Positions 14,136 to 22,555 of a stretch of 33,476 nucleotides of DNA are shown here, piece by piece; the first letter of the stretch is position 1; each line of letters begins with the position of its first letter. The position numbers and the translations under genes are program-made. The stretch is from Candidatus Hydrogenedentota bacterium. GTDB taxonomy: Bacteria > Hydrogenedentota > Hydrogenedentia > Hydrogenedentales > CAITNO01. The DNA is taken from assembly GCA_903902895.1 (NCBI GenBank), contig CAIUWO010000893.1, forward strand, positions 1 to 33,476. Direction: 5' to 3'. The notes beneath the pieces are model-generated. The model ran no database searches and was not told the origin of the DNA. It saw only the letters and a list, made by a program, of their open reading frames with translations.

Positions 14136-17100
14136 CTATTTGGCCGGCGCCTCCAAGGCCTCTTTGCACTTCTTGACATGCTCGTCCTGCGCCGGGGTGA
14201 CGGTGATGAAGGTCGCGGGAGGATCGGCCGCACACAGTTGCGAGGCGCCCTCCTGCCACATCTTCCGCGCGTCGTCCGTCCGGCCCAGGGCCTGCAGGAC
14301 CCTGCCGTTCCAGTAGCACACTTCGGCGTCGGTGCGCTTGTAGCGCTGGCCCACGCCCAGATTGGCGGGATAGGTGAGCGCGGTCTGGAAGTCGGCCAGC
14401 GCCTCCTCGTTCCTGCCCGCCTCAAAACGCTGTTTGCCGCGTTCCACAAGCGCGCCCACCCAGGTGTCGCGCGGTGTGGTGACGCCCTCCCAGTTGGAGA
14501 AGCGCGCTTCGCCGAGGAAGGCGATGCAGTCGTCGTAGCGCTTTTCGTCCGCATAGGCCTTGCCCAGCCACAGGCCCAGGTCATAGCGCTTGAGCACATC
14601 CGTAGGGAACTGTTCGGCCAGCAGGATCGCCTCGGGCCGCCGGTTAAGCGCCGTGAGCACTTCTGTCAGGTCGCGCAGCACGATCTGGTCGTTTGGCAGT
14701 GCCGCCAGCGCCAGGCGGTAACAGCCCTCGGCCTTGTTCAGGTCGTTGCCCTTCTTCCAGTAATGCAGGCCGAGCAGGCGCCAGGCCTGTCCAATCTTCG
14801 GGTCGAGTTGCGCCGCCTTCTCCCAGCAGGGCAAAGCCTCTTCGGTGCGGTGCAGGCCCGCAAGGGTGATTCCAAGCAGGTACTGCGCCTTGGCGTCCTC
14901 TGGCCGTTCTTTCACGGCCCACTGCAGCACTTCCAGCGCGTGCGTGCCGTGGGGGAAGAAACGGGTCAGAGGCTGTTCGGTTCCACGGTCAAGATATTTT
15001 TCGCCGCCGCCTTTCCCGGTCCGGGTCAGGTAGTAGGCCCGGCAATAGTCGGGATAGGGTCCGTAGTCCTGAAAGAAGGAGGTGTTCTTGTCAATGCGCC
15101 CAATCGTCTCCGCCGCTTTTCCATGCAGGCCCAGGTCGGCGAGAAAGGCTGCGGCGTCCAGCACCGCCACCCCGGCATTGGGCCCCAGCATTCCGGCGCG
15201 GAGGGCGCAGTCTTCGGGTGCCTTCTTGGCAAGTCCCCGGATGACGGTGGTCAGGGTGTTTGTCAGGTCCGCTTCGTCCATGTCGCTCGCGAGGCTTGCC
15301 GCCTCCCTGCCGGGGGACAGTTTAAGCGCCACGGCGGCCAGATACTGGCAGTTGTATCCTTCCTTTGGATTGGTCTCCAGGGCCTTCTTGAACGCGGCGC
15401 GCGCCTCCTCAAACCGGCCAAGCCGGGCCTCGGCGCGGCCCACCAGGTTGAGTGCCGCGCCCGTGGCGGGGTTGCATTGCGCGGCCTTTTCCCCGCAGGC
15501 GCGCGCCTCCTCAAACCGGGCCTGGTGCAGGCAGGCAATCCCCGCCTGATACCATGCGCCGCCGTTGTGCGCATCCTTTTCGGCGGCTTTTCGCGCGTTG
15601 GCTTCGGCCTCGGCATACCGGCCCTGCTCGTTGTCGAGCACGGCCAGGGCGCACAGCGTCTTTACATGGCCGGGGTCGGCGGCGAGCGCCTTCTGGTAGC
15701 CCTCCCGCGCGCCGCCGGGATTGGACTGGCTGTCCAGCAGGTAGGCTTCCTCGTAAAGCTCGTCCGCGGTCACGGCCGGTTTCTTGGTGAGGTCGGGGGC
15801 GTCGACCTTGGGAATGGCCAGCGGTGTGTCGTATTCGAGCAGGGTGCCCGCCGCCCGCGACCACACGCGCACATGGGCGGGACCGTTGGCCACGGCCGGC
15901 GCCATTACCCGGCAGGGTGCGGCCGGGGTCAGCGGCGCACCGGTTTCGACCAGCACCGCATCCCCCTGGCTGACGGTGCACACCGCATCGGGGAACAGGC
16001 CGGAGCCCAGGATGTCCAGAAGCAGCGTGCCGTCCCGGCGCGTCGCCTGAATGACCGCGTCGCGTGTGGCGAATTCAAAACCCTGTCCAAGGCCGTGCGC
16101 GGGATACCAGAATTCCTGCCACGATATCATCTGCTGGGGCTGCAGCATGCCGTAGTCCGCCTGGGTCAGCAGGGGGCCGCTCTGCACCTCGATGTACTGG
16201 CACTCCTCGCGGCCCGCGTCGGTGAGGGACAACTGGCTGACAATGCCGAAATCGTCCTTGCCCCAGGTCCAGGCCTTCTTGCCCCGCACTGTTTTGTGGT
16301 CGGCGGCGGAGACGATGCCCCGGTCGCGGTCGGCGTCATAGGCGCCGAAAAAGTCGAAGTCGACCTTGTAGCCGAAGACGGAGGTCATGACATCGTAATT
16401 CTTGAGCCAGGTGATGTCGCGCCCCTTGAACTCGGGCCAGGTGAAGAAACTGGTGCCGGCATGGTCGCAGCCGAGCGTCATCGGGTAGATGAACCGCGTG
16501 CCGTTGCGGTTGGGAAAGGCCGTGCAGTTCCAGAAATAATAGGGCTGCACGCCGTCCGTGGGGTTGACCAGGCGGATTTCCTCGTCAAGACAGGACTTGT
16601 CCTTCCACAGCGTCAGGCGAACCTCCCAGCGCGTGCCGAAGGTCCTGTCCGTGGCGCCGACGATGATCATCGCCTCGTTCCTGGCGCCCGCGCACACCCG
16701 GCCGATGACCGGTTCCATGATGAACACGGTGTGGCCCTGCGGCCCCACATTCCATTCGATGCCCCCCGAAATCCACGCGCCGCGCATGGCGATCAGCGCG
16801 GGCTTGATCTCGTCGTTCTTGTGGAACATTTCCTCATTGGTCGTCTTGTCCAGCACGGAGTAGATGCGCCCGCCCAGTTCGGGGATGCAGGTCACGCGGA
16901 GAAAGGGGTTCTCCATGTTCAGCGTCTTGTAGGTCCGGTCCCTCTTCACGCCCGTGAGGTAGTCCTGCCGCGTCCAGGGATAATAGACGGCGTTTTCATA
17001 CTCCTGAAACACGGGATGGACGTCCTCTTCCCACCCGTAGGTGGGCAGCGTGATTTCATCCTCCCAGAAGCTGAGCCCGTCCGCCGCCTCGGGGCGCCCC

Positions 17101-17150
17101 GCCAACGACATAAGCCCAATCAGGACCGATACGCCGATACCGTGCAGCAT
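14136..17150 (-). CDS. Secreted DUF5107-TPR protein
   Basis: A 1004-residue exported protein. The ATG at 17150 follows a strong AAGGAGG six bases away and begins a signal peptide (MLHGIGVSVLIGLMSLAG). The DUF5107 domain spans about 30-350, with ELGGRIYSVLDKTTNEEMFH (91-110) and a segment with AMRGAWISGGIEWNVGPQGH (121-140); it has the look of a mutarotase-like beta domain. A beta region follows (about 355-450). Two blocks of TPR repeats then run at about 462-640 (for example GAREGYQKALAADPGH) and about 770-900 (TEEALPCWEKAAQLDP), and more helical repeats follow to near the end. DUF5107-TPR proteins occur in glycan-utilisation loci and are thought to bind or process carbohydrate; the exact activity is not established. 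The start lies 19 bases after the esterase stop, so the two form an operon. Confidence 0.9.
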   Translation of the reverse strand: MLHGIGVSVLIGLMSLAGRPEAADGLSFWEDEITLPTYGWEEDVHPVFQEYENAVYYPWTRQDYLTGVKRDRTYKTLNMENPFLRVTCIPELGGRIYSVLDKTTNEEMFHKNDEIKPALIAMRGAWISGGIEWNVGPQGHTVFIMEPVIGRVCAGARNEAMIIVGATDRTFGTRWEVRLTLWKDKSCLDEEIRLVNPTDGVQPYYFWNCTAFPNRNGTRFIYPMTLGCDHAGTSFFTWPEFKGRDITWLKNYDVMTSVFGYKVDFDFFGAYDADRDRGIVSAADHKTVRGKKAWTWGKDDFGIVSQLSLTDAGREECQYIEVQSGPLLTQADYGMLQPQQMISWQEFWYPAHGLGQGFEFATRDAVIQATRRDGTLLLDILGSGLFPDAVCTVSQGDAVLVETGAPLTPAAPCRVMAPAVANGPAHVRVWSRAAGTLLEYDTPLAIPKVDAPDLTKKPAVTADELYEEAYLLDSQSNPGGAREGYQKALAADPGHVKTLCALAVLDNEQGRYAEAEANARKAAEKDAHNGGAWYQAGIACLHQARFEEARACGEKAAQCNPATGAALNLVGRAEARLGRFEEARAAFKKALETNPKEGYNCQYLAAVALKLSPGREAASLASDMDEADLTNTLTTVIRGLAKKAPEDCALRAGMLGPNAGVAVLDAAAFLADLGLHGKAAETIGRIDKNTSFFQDYGPYPDYCRAYYLTRTGKGGGEKYLDRGTEQPLTRFFPHGTHALEVLQWAVKERPEDAKAQYLLGITLAGLHRTEEALPCWEKAAQLDPKIGQAWRLLGLHYWKKGNDLNKAEGCYRLALAALPNDQIVLRDLTEVLTALNRRPEAILLAEQFPTDVLKRYDLGLWLGKAYADEKRYDDCIAFLGEARFSNWEGVTTPRDTWVGALVERGKQRFEAGRNEEALADFQTALTYPANLGVGQRYKRTDAEVCYWNGRVLQALGRTDDARKMWQEGASQLCAADPPATFITVTPAQDEHVKKCKEALEAPAK

Positions 17151-17169
17151 GGATGCCTCCTTTTCGTCT

Positions 17170-17970
17170 TTACTTGTGCCGCTGGCCCAGCAACCACGCA
17201 ATTGCCTCGGGGTCCCCGTAGGCATCGTCCCAGCAATTGTGGCCCGCCTCGGGATATTCGGTGTACTTCACGTCACCGCCGGCCTCGGTCACCTTCCTGA
17301 CCATTTGCCGGCTGCGGAACGCGGGCACGGTCCGGTCTTTCTTGCCGTGGAAGGCCCAGATGGGAACCGTGGCAAGCTTTGCCACCCGCTCCTCCATGGT
17401 GCCAAAGCGGTCCAGTGACATGTCGCCGGCAAGGTGTTTCATGTCGTTGCGCGGGTCGCCGCCGCCGCAGATGGGCATGAGCGCCGCGAAGACGTCCAGT
17501 TTCGAGGGCCCCCAAAACCAGGTGCCGTAGCCGCCCATGGAAAGGCCCGTCAGCGTGATGCGCGCCGGGTCGATCCGGTAATCCTTCCGCGTCGTCTCCA
17601 TCATCTTCTCAAGGTCGTCGAACACGACGTCCCAGAATTTCTCAAGGGGGCACTGCGGCATCAGCACCAGGCAGGGGAAGCGCTCCGGGTTCTTGCGGAT
17701 GGCGTGGCCGATGCCCACGTCCGACTGCGCCAACCCGTCGCCGCCGCGCTCGCCCGCGCCGTGCAGAAACACCACGAGCGGCCATTCCTGCGCGGTGTCA
17801 TAGCCGCGCGGCACATAGAGCACGTAGGACACCGCGGCGGCGCCGTCCTTCGTCAGTGTCTTGTCGATGAAGCCTGTGGCGGGTTTCTTGATCATGGCGG
17901 CATCCTCGGCGCCGGCCACGGCGCAGGTCAGTCCCAGGGTGGCGGCGAGAATTGTCTGAAAAAAGCGCAC
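17170..17970 (-). CDS. Secreted alpha/beta-hydrolase esterase (PHB-depolymerase/prolyl-oligopeptidase-like)
   Basis: A 266-residue exported serine hydrolase. The GTG at 17970 has AGGAG nine bases upstream and starts a signal peptide (VRFFQTILAATLGLTCAVAG); an out-of-frame ATG lies between the two. VVFLHGAGERGGDG is the oxyanion-hole region. GLSMGGYGTW contains the nucleophile Ser, HGKKDRTVP the acid Asp, and YPEAGHNCWDDAY the catalytic His, so the triad is intact. Similar exported esterases deacetylate or deferuloylate plant polysaccharides, or act as general carboxylesterases. It is the first gene of a two-gene operon with the DUF5107-TPR gene, which suggests a shared role in glycan breakdown. 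The substrate is unknown. Confidence 0.88.
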   Translation of the reverse strand: MRFFQTILAATLGLTCAVAGAEDAAMIKKPATGFIDKTLTKDGAAAVSYVLYVPRGYDTAQEWPLVVFLHGAGERGGDGLAQSDVGIGHAIRKNPERFPCLVLMPQCPLEKFWDVVFDDLEKMMETTRKDYRIDPARITLTGLSMGGYGTWFWGPSKLDVFAALMPICGGGDPRNDMKHLAGDMSLDRFGTMEERVAKLATVPIWAFHGKKDRTVPAFRSRQMVRKVTEAGGDVKYTEYPEAGHNCWDDAYGDPEAIAWLLGQRHK

Positions 17971-18071
17971 GGCACATGTCTCCTGTTGCGGGCAAGCCCG
18001 GCCATTACGATACGGGAAACGGCTCCGGCATTCCAGCGACGCGCGCAAGGGCTCGGAAAGAGGAGAGAAAG

Positions 18072-18092
18072 AAGGAGGCTGGAAGCCTCCTT
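18072..18092. repeat. Perfect palindrome with GGA loop
   Basis: AAGGAGGCT (18072-18080), GGA and AGCCTCCTT (18084-18092) form a 9-bp perfect stem, followed by TACTTTGG. The same loop and a similar following sequence occur at 4894-4916. It lies in the gap between the divergent esterase and uvrC genes; its T-rich flanks could end transcription in either direction, but no gene reads into it. Confidence 0.5.
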
Positions 18093-18151
18093 TACTTTGG
18101 GCGACGTTCTCCCGGACTCATTCCCGCCGCTTGTATGCTATTCTGTTCCCC

Positions 18152-20065
18152 ATGCCCGACGAACCGGAACAGCCTGAATCCAGCGCGGCGGAACTGCCCC
18201 CCGTAAGTCCGGCGGACGCGCCGACGCAGCCCGGATGCTACCTCATGAAGGACGCCGCCGGGCACATTCTCTACGTGGGCAAGGCAAAGAACCTGCGAGC
18301 GCGGATCCGCAGTTACTGCAACGAGACGGACACCCGCGCCAATGTGAAGTTCCTGATGCGGCGCGTGGCGTCCGTTGACTATCTGGTGGTTGCCACGGAG
18401 AAAGAGGCGCTGCTGCTGGAAAACAGCCTGATCAAGCAGCACAGGCCGCGCTACAACGTGCGGCTCAAGGACGACAAGACCTACCTGAGCCTGCGCATCA
18501 ACCCGCACGATGATTTTCCGCGCATCACCGTGGTGCGCCGCTTTCACCGCGACGGCGCGCGCTATTTCGGCCCCTACCACGACAGCACGGCCGCGCGGAA
18601 GACGCTGCGCCAGATACAGCGGCTCTTCCCGCTGCGCACCTGCTCCGACGCCGTGCTGCGAAACCGGACCCGCCCCTGCCTCTACCACCAGATGGGCCAG
18701 TGTCTGGCGCCGTGCGTGGGCATGGTGGTGCGCGCCGCCTACCATGAAATCGTGGAGCAGGTGCTGCTGGTGCTGGACGGGCGCAGCGCGGACCTGAAGA
18801 CACAGCTGCTCGAAAAAATCCGCACGCTCGCCGGGGAACTGCGCTTTGAGGAGGCCGCCGCGTTGCGGGACCGGCTGCACGACCTCGGCAGCACGCTGGA
18901 GCGCCAGCGCACCGTCACCACCGGGTCCGTCGAGGACCGGGACGTTTTCGGCACGCACACCGAGGGCCGCTTTACCGAACTTCAGGTGCTTTTCTACCGG
19001 GGCGGCAAGCTGCTGGGCGGGCGCTCCTGGTCCTTTGACGCGCACGACATGCCGCTGGGCGAGGTGCTCGGGTCCTTCCTGCTGCAGTATTACGACACCG
19101 CGCCGGTGGTGCCGCGCGAGGTGATTGTGCCGGTCGAGATCGACGAGGCGGAGGTGCTGGCGGCCCTGCTTTCGGAAAAGCGCGGCGCCAGGGTGGACAT
19201 CCTCTGCCCGCAGCGCGGCGAGAAACTGAAGCTGGTGGAACTGGCCGCCCGCAACGCGGAGCGCAGCGCGGCGGAGAAAAGGATGGCCGACAGGGCCGCC
19301 GACGACGCGCTGGAACTCATTCAGAAAACGCTGCGCCTGCCGCGTCTGCCGGAGCGCATTGAGTGCTTCGACGTGTCCACCACGCAGGGGGACCGCACCG
19401 TGGCGTCGATGGCCGTGTTTGAGCACGGCGAGCCCGCCAAACAGCGGTACCGCAAATACGCCATGCGCGACGTGGAGGGGCAGGACGATTTCGCCTCGCT
19501 GCGCGAGGCGCTGACGCGGCGCTACACCCGCGCCATCGCGGAGAATGACCTGCCCGACCTGGTTCTCATCGACGGGGGGCGCGGCCAGTTGGGCGTGGCC
19601 GCCGCCGTGCTGCGTGACCTCGGCTTGGACGACCTCCCCCATGCGTCCATAGCCAAGTCGAAGCCCGAAGACGGCGGCACGCACTCCCCGGAGCGCTTCT
19701 TCCTGCCGGGCCGGGTCAACCCGGTCATTCCGCCCCAAAACGGCCCGGTCGTGCGCGTGCTTGCGCGGCTGCGCGATGAGGCGCACCGTTTCGCTGTCAC
19801 CTACCACCGCCAGAAACGGTCTAAGGCTCTGCTGGCCAGCGCACTGCTTGGCGTGCCCGGACTCGGGCCAAAGCGCGCAAAAGCACTGCTTGGCGCGCTC
19901 GGGTCGGTCGCGCGCATCCGCGCCGCGTCCCTCGCGGAGATCGCGGCCGTGCCGGGGTTCAGCGAGAAACTTGCACGGGTTATAGTGGAACATTTACAAC
20001 AGTCAGGTACTGTCAAAGTTTTAACCGGGGTTCCCGGCGGGGAACCTGGAGGAGAATCGACATGA
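18152..20065 (+). CDS. uvrC: Excinuclease ABC subunit C
   Basis: A 637-residue nucleotide-excision-repair nuclease that cuts on both sides of lesions after loading by UvrB. Domains in order: GIY-YIG 3'-incision nuclease (about 26-105; PGCYLMKD...HILYVGKAKNLRARI). Next comes a four-Cys motif at C164, C176, C184 and C188, with the same 12/8/4 spacing as the Fe-S site of E. coli UvrC. The UvrB-binding UVR helix pair is at about 213-250. The RNase-H-like 5'-incision domain has D407, D474 and H545. The tandem helix-hairpin-helix (about 564-617) contains VPGLGPKRAKALLGALG. I prefer ATG 18152; ATG 18131 is in frame, and neither has a clear ribosome site. The stop overlaps the next gene by four bases (ATGA). 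The last about 15 residues are Gly/Pro-rich and beyond the family core. Confidence 0.97.
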   Translation: MPDEPEQPESSAAELPPVSPADAPTQPGCYLMKDAAGHILYVGKAKNLRARIRSYCNETDTRANVKFLMRRVASVDYLVVATEKEALLLENSLIKQHRPRYNVRLKDDKTYLSLRINPHDDFPRITVVRRFHRDGARYFGPYHDSTAARKTLRQIQRLFPLRTCSDAVLRNRTRPCLYHQMGQCLAPCVGMVVRAAYHEIVEQVLLVLDGRSADLKTQLLEKIRTLAGELRFEEAAALRDRLHDLGSTLERQRTVTTGSVEDRDVFGTHTEGRFTELQVLFYRGGKLLGGRSWSFDAHDMPLGEVLGSFLLQYYDTAPVVPREVIVPVEIDEAEVLAALLSEKRGARVDILCPQRGEKLKLVELAARNAERSAAEKRMADRAADDALELIQKTLRLPRLPERIECFDVSTTQGDRTVASMAVFEHGEPAKQRYRKYAMRDVEGQDDFASLREALTRRYTRAIAENDLPDLVLIDGGRGQLGVAAAVLRDLGLDDLPHASIAKSKPEDGGTHSPERFFLPGRVNPVIPPQNGPVVRVLARLRDEAHRFAVTYHRQKRSKALLASALLGVPGLGPKRAKALLGALGSVARIRAASLAEIAAVPGFSEKLARVIVEHLQQSGTVKVLTGVPGGEPGGEST

Positions 20066-21582
20066 GCTTCCTGGGATTCTTGTTGCTTGTCGCGGTCATC
20101 ATTGCGGCCCTCGCCGTGGCATGGTCGCGGACGCTCGCGGCGCTCTATCCGGAGAAAATCCGCACGGCCGAGGTGGACCACATCACCACGCCCGACCTGT
20201 GGAAGCTGCGCATGTGCCGCTATCGGAAGGCGAACTCCTCCGGAGAACCGGTGCTGCTGGTGCACGGGCTGAACGCCAACCAGAACAACTTCACCGCCCC
20301 CGCCGACGGGTGTCTGGTGGATTATCTGTCCGGGCGCGGCTATGACTGCTGGACCCTGGACCTGCGCGGCACGCGCAGTTCGGAATCGCCCGCCGGGTAC
20401 GGACGCGACACCGTCACGATAGAGGACTATGTGCTGCGCGATTTGCCCGCCGCCATCGACCATATCCGGAAGGCCACCGGCCACGGCAAGGTTCACTATG
20501 TCGGCCACTCGCTCGGCGGCCTGCTGCTCTATGCCTATGCGCAGGCCCATGGCGTGGACAAAATCGCCTCCGGCACGACCCTTGGGGCGCCGACCCAGTT
20601 CACCACAGTCCGGTCCATGCTGCCCGAACCCCTGGTGCAGCTGGTGAAGCGCCTTCCCTGGCTCGGCGGAGAGATGCTGCGCTGCGCGCTGCCCCTGGCC
20701 AAACTGACCGGCAAGGGCATCAGCGTCTTCCCCATCAACCTGGACAATCTGCCGGAAGGCATGGGCCTGGGCGACTTCTACCCGATCATCGACGACCCCG
20801 CGCCGCTGGTGCATGCCCAGATATTCGCATGGGCCGACCGCGGCGAAATCACGCTGCGCGAGGATTCGCTCAACCTCAGCCGCGGCTTCGACGACATGAA
20901 GTTCCCGCTGCTCGCCGTGTATGCCCCACGCGACCCCTTTGTGTCGCTGGTGTCGGCGGAAGCCTTCTTCAAGGGTATCCACCACGCGGACAAGAAGATG
21001 ATTGTCTGCTCCGTCGAAAACGGCTGCGCGGCGGACTACGGCCACTGCGACCTTGCCTTCGGCCGCGAGGGGGGGCGCGACGTTTTTGAACCGGTCATGC
21101 AGTGGATGAAGGCGCATCCGTGCCCCGAAACCGCGACGGCCAGGAAAGCCGTGGAACCGGAGAAGCCGAAAGCCGCAACGGCGCCGGTCGCGGAACAGCC
21201 CGCCGCCGCCAAGGCGTCCGCACCCGCCGCAGCAAAGGCCGCGGCGAAGAAGGCCGCCGCGCCGAAGAAAGTGGCGGCCGCAAAGGCCGCCCCGGCAAAG
21301 ACGGAAGCCGCCCCGGCAAAGACGGAAGCCGCCCCGGCAAAGACGGAAGCCGCCCCGGCAAAGGCAGAAGCCGCGCAGGCGAAGACCGCCGTGGCCAAGA
21401 AGGCGGCGGTCGCGAAGAAGCCGGCCGTTGCAAAGGCGCCGGCCGCCCCGAAACCGGCTGTTGCCAAAGCGGCCCCGGCAAAGCCGGCCGCCGCGGCCAA
21501 GAAAGCGGCCGCCGCCGGCAAGGAAAAGGCGCCAGCGGTGAAGGCCAAGCCCGCACCCCGCAAGCCCGCCGCGAAAGGGTAG
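20062..21582 (+). CDS. Membrane-anchored alpha/beta hydrolase with long Ala/Lys/Pro-rich tail
   Basis: A 506-residue protein. An N-terminal hydrophobic anchor (3-21) precedes an alpha/beta-hydrolase domain (about 40-350). LLVHGLNANQNNF (65-77) is the oxyanion region, VGHSLGGLLLYAYA (147-160) contains nucleophile S150, VYAPRDPFV (286-294) holds D291 and ADYGHCDL (323-330) holds H328. The layout resembles gastric-lipase-like and PHA-synthase-related hydrolases. Residues about 355-506 are a low-complexity tail of Ala, Lys and Pro, including AAPAKTE repeats, like histone H1 or AlgP-type tails. Such tails bind nucleic acid or polyanions in other proteins; that role here is inference. If the anchor spans the membrane, the side on which the tail lies is unknown. 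It is translationally coupled to uvrC (ATGA overlap) and followed three bases later by the next gene. Confidence 0.85.
   Translation: MSFLGFLLLVAVIIAALAVAWSRTLAALYPEKIRTAEVDHITTPDLWKLRMCRYRKANSSGEPVLLVHGLNANQNNFTAPADGCLVDYLSGRGYDCWTLDLRGTRSSESPAGYGRDTVTIEDYVLRDLPAAIDHIRKATGHGKVHYVGHSLGGLLLYAYAQAHGVDKIASGTTLGAPTQFTTVRSMLPEPLVQLVKRLPWLGGEMLRCALPLAKLTGKGISVFPINLDNLPEGMGLGDFYPIIDDPAPLVHAQIFAWADRGEITLREDSLNLSRGFDDMKFPLLAVYAPRDPFVSLVSAEAFFKGIHHADKKMIVCSVENGCAADYGHCDLAFGREGGRDVFEPVMQWMKAHPCPETATARKAVEPEKPKAATAPVAEQPAAAKASAPAAAKAAAKKAAAPKKVAAAKAAPAKTEAAPAKTEAAPAKTEAAPAKAEAAQAKTAVAKKAAVAKKPAVAKAPAAPKPAVAKAAPAKPAAAAKKAAAAGKEKAPAVKAKPAPRKPAAKG
21286..21369 (+). repeat. 21-bp coding tandem repeat, four units
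   Basis: Four head-to-tail 21-bp units begin GCCGCCCCGGCAAAGACGGA. The first three are identical and the fourth has two changes. They encode AAPAKTE three times and AAPAKAE once, in the tail of the alpha/beta hydrolase. Identical units point to recent slippage or unequal exchange. Confidence 0.95.
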
Positions 21583-21585
21583 CCC

Positions 21586-22506
21586 ATGTCCTGTGACATG
21601 AGCCGCCGACAGTTTCTGTCGAGCACGCTGGCCGCGGCCCCCCTTGTGGCGCTGGCGGTGGAGGGCGCGCACGCCGCCGCGCCCGGCAAGCTTCCGCCCG
21701 TGTGCCTGTTTTCCAAGCCGCTGCAGTCCATGGACTACAAGACCCTGGCGCAGGCGTGCAAGGCCGCCGGGCTCGACGGTGTCGATCTGACGGTGCGTCC
21801 CGGCGGCCATGTCGAGCCGGACCGGGTGGACACCGATCTGCCCGCCGCCGTCGATGCCATGCGCGCCGAGGGCCTCGAAGTGACCATGATCACCACCAAG
21901 TACACCGACGTGAAGGGGCCCAACGTGTCCGGCGTGCTGGCCCGGGCCGCCGCGCTGGGCATCCCCTTCGTGCGCGTCGGCAGCCACCAATACGACGGGC
22001 GCGGCGCGATTGCGCCGCAGGTGCTCCGGTTTACGGAGGAACTGCGCGCGCTCGCGGCCGAGGCCGAAAAGGCCGGCATCACGCTCGGCTATCACAACCA
22101 CTCGGGCGGCGCCAACTTTGGCGGGCCCGTGTGGGATTTGTGCCAGGCCATTGAGTCGGTGAACAGCCCGCGGCTGGGCTCCAACTTTGATCTCGGCCAC
22201 GCCGCCGTTGAGGGGGCGTTCAGCATGTGGGAGATCAACACCCGGCGCATCGCGCCGCTGGTGAAAATGGTTGCCGTCAAGGACTTCGTGTGGGAGGGGA
22301 GCAAGCCCGCGTGGGTGCCCTTGGGCGAGGGCCGCGTCGACACCGCCCGCGGTCTGGCGCTGCTGCGCGAGTCGGGCGGCTTCGCCGGACCCGTGTCCAT
22401 CCACATCGAGTACAAGACCAGGAACACCGACGCGGTCGTCGAGGACACGCGCAGGGCCGCCGCACTGGTGCGGGATTGTTTGGCAAAAGCCGGATACACG
22501 GCCTGA
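21586..22506 (+). CDS. Tat-exported sugar phosphate isomerase/epimerase-like TIM barrel
   Basis: A 306-residue protein of the AP-endonuclease-2/xylose-isomerase-like superfamily. The N-terminus carries a twin-arginine signal, MSRRQFLSSTLAAAPLVALA (5-24), so the folded protein is exported. ATG 21586 has AAAGGG upstream; ATG 21598, next to the RR motif, is an alternative. Barrel motifs include GLDGVDLTV (62-70), FVRVGSHQY (128-136), GYHNHSGG (168-175; H170 and H172 near the metal site), FDLGHAAVEG (201-210), VAVKDFVWEG (229-238), GEGRVDTARGL (247-257) and SIHIEYK (271-277, metal-ligand type E275). Relatives isomerise or epimerise sugars; exported ones are frequent in polysaccharide-degrading genomes. 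It follows the hydrolase by three bases. Confidence 0.9.
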   Translation: MSCDMSRRQFLSSTLAAAPLVALAVEGAHAAAPGKLPPVCLFSKPLQSMDYKTLAQACKAAGLDGVDLTVRPGGHVEPDRVDTDLPAAVDAMRAEGLEVTMITTKYTDVKGPNVSGVLARAAALGIPFVRVGSHQYDGRGAIAPQVLRFTEELRALAAEAEKAGITLGYHNHSGGANFGGPVWDLCQAIESVNSPRLGSNFDLGHAAVEGAFSMWEINTRRIAPLVKMVAVKDFVWEGSKPAWVPLGEGRVDTARGLALLRESGGFAGPVSIHIEYKTRNTDAVVEDTRRAAALVRDCLAKAGYTA

Positions 22507-22514
22507 GGCAGAGT

Positions 22515-22536
22515 GACAGCCGAGGGCGGCTGTCCC
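22515..22536. repeat. Dispersed palindromic repeat (ACAGCCG-AGGG-CGGCTGT)
   Basis: A perfect 7-bp stem with an AGGG loop lies in the 49-base gap between the TIM-barrel and dCMP deaminase genes. A near copy (20 of 22 bases) occurs at 23305-23326 inside the PLD gene. The adjoining 15 bases (22528-22542) recur exactly, inverted, at 23191-23205. Confidence 0.75.
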
Positions 22537-22555
22537 ACATGGAAGGAAGCAGCAC

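Noticed and set aside
14178-17300. Plus-strand open frame of about 1040 codons opposite the DUF5107-TPR gene
   Set aside because: Its translation is low-information, His/Gly/Val/Leu-rich and without domains. It is a shadow caused by high third-position GC on the minus strand, where the DUF5107 and TPR motifs are clear.
19801-22404. Minus-strand open frame of 867 codons opposite uvrC, the hydrolase and the isomerase
   Set aside because: It spans three recognised plus-strand genes, and its repeats are the antisense of the Ala/Lys tail.
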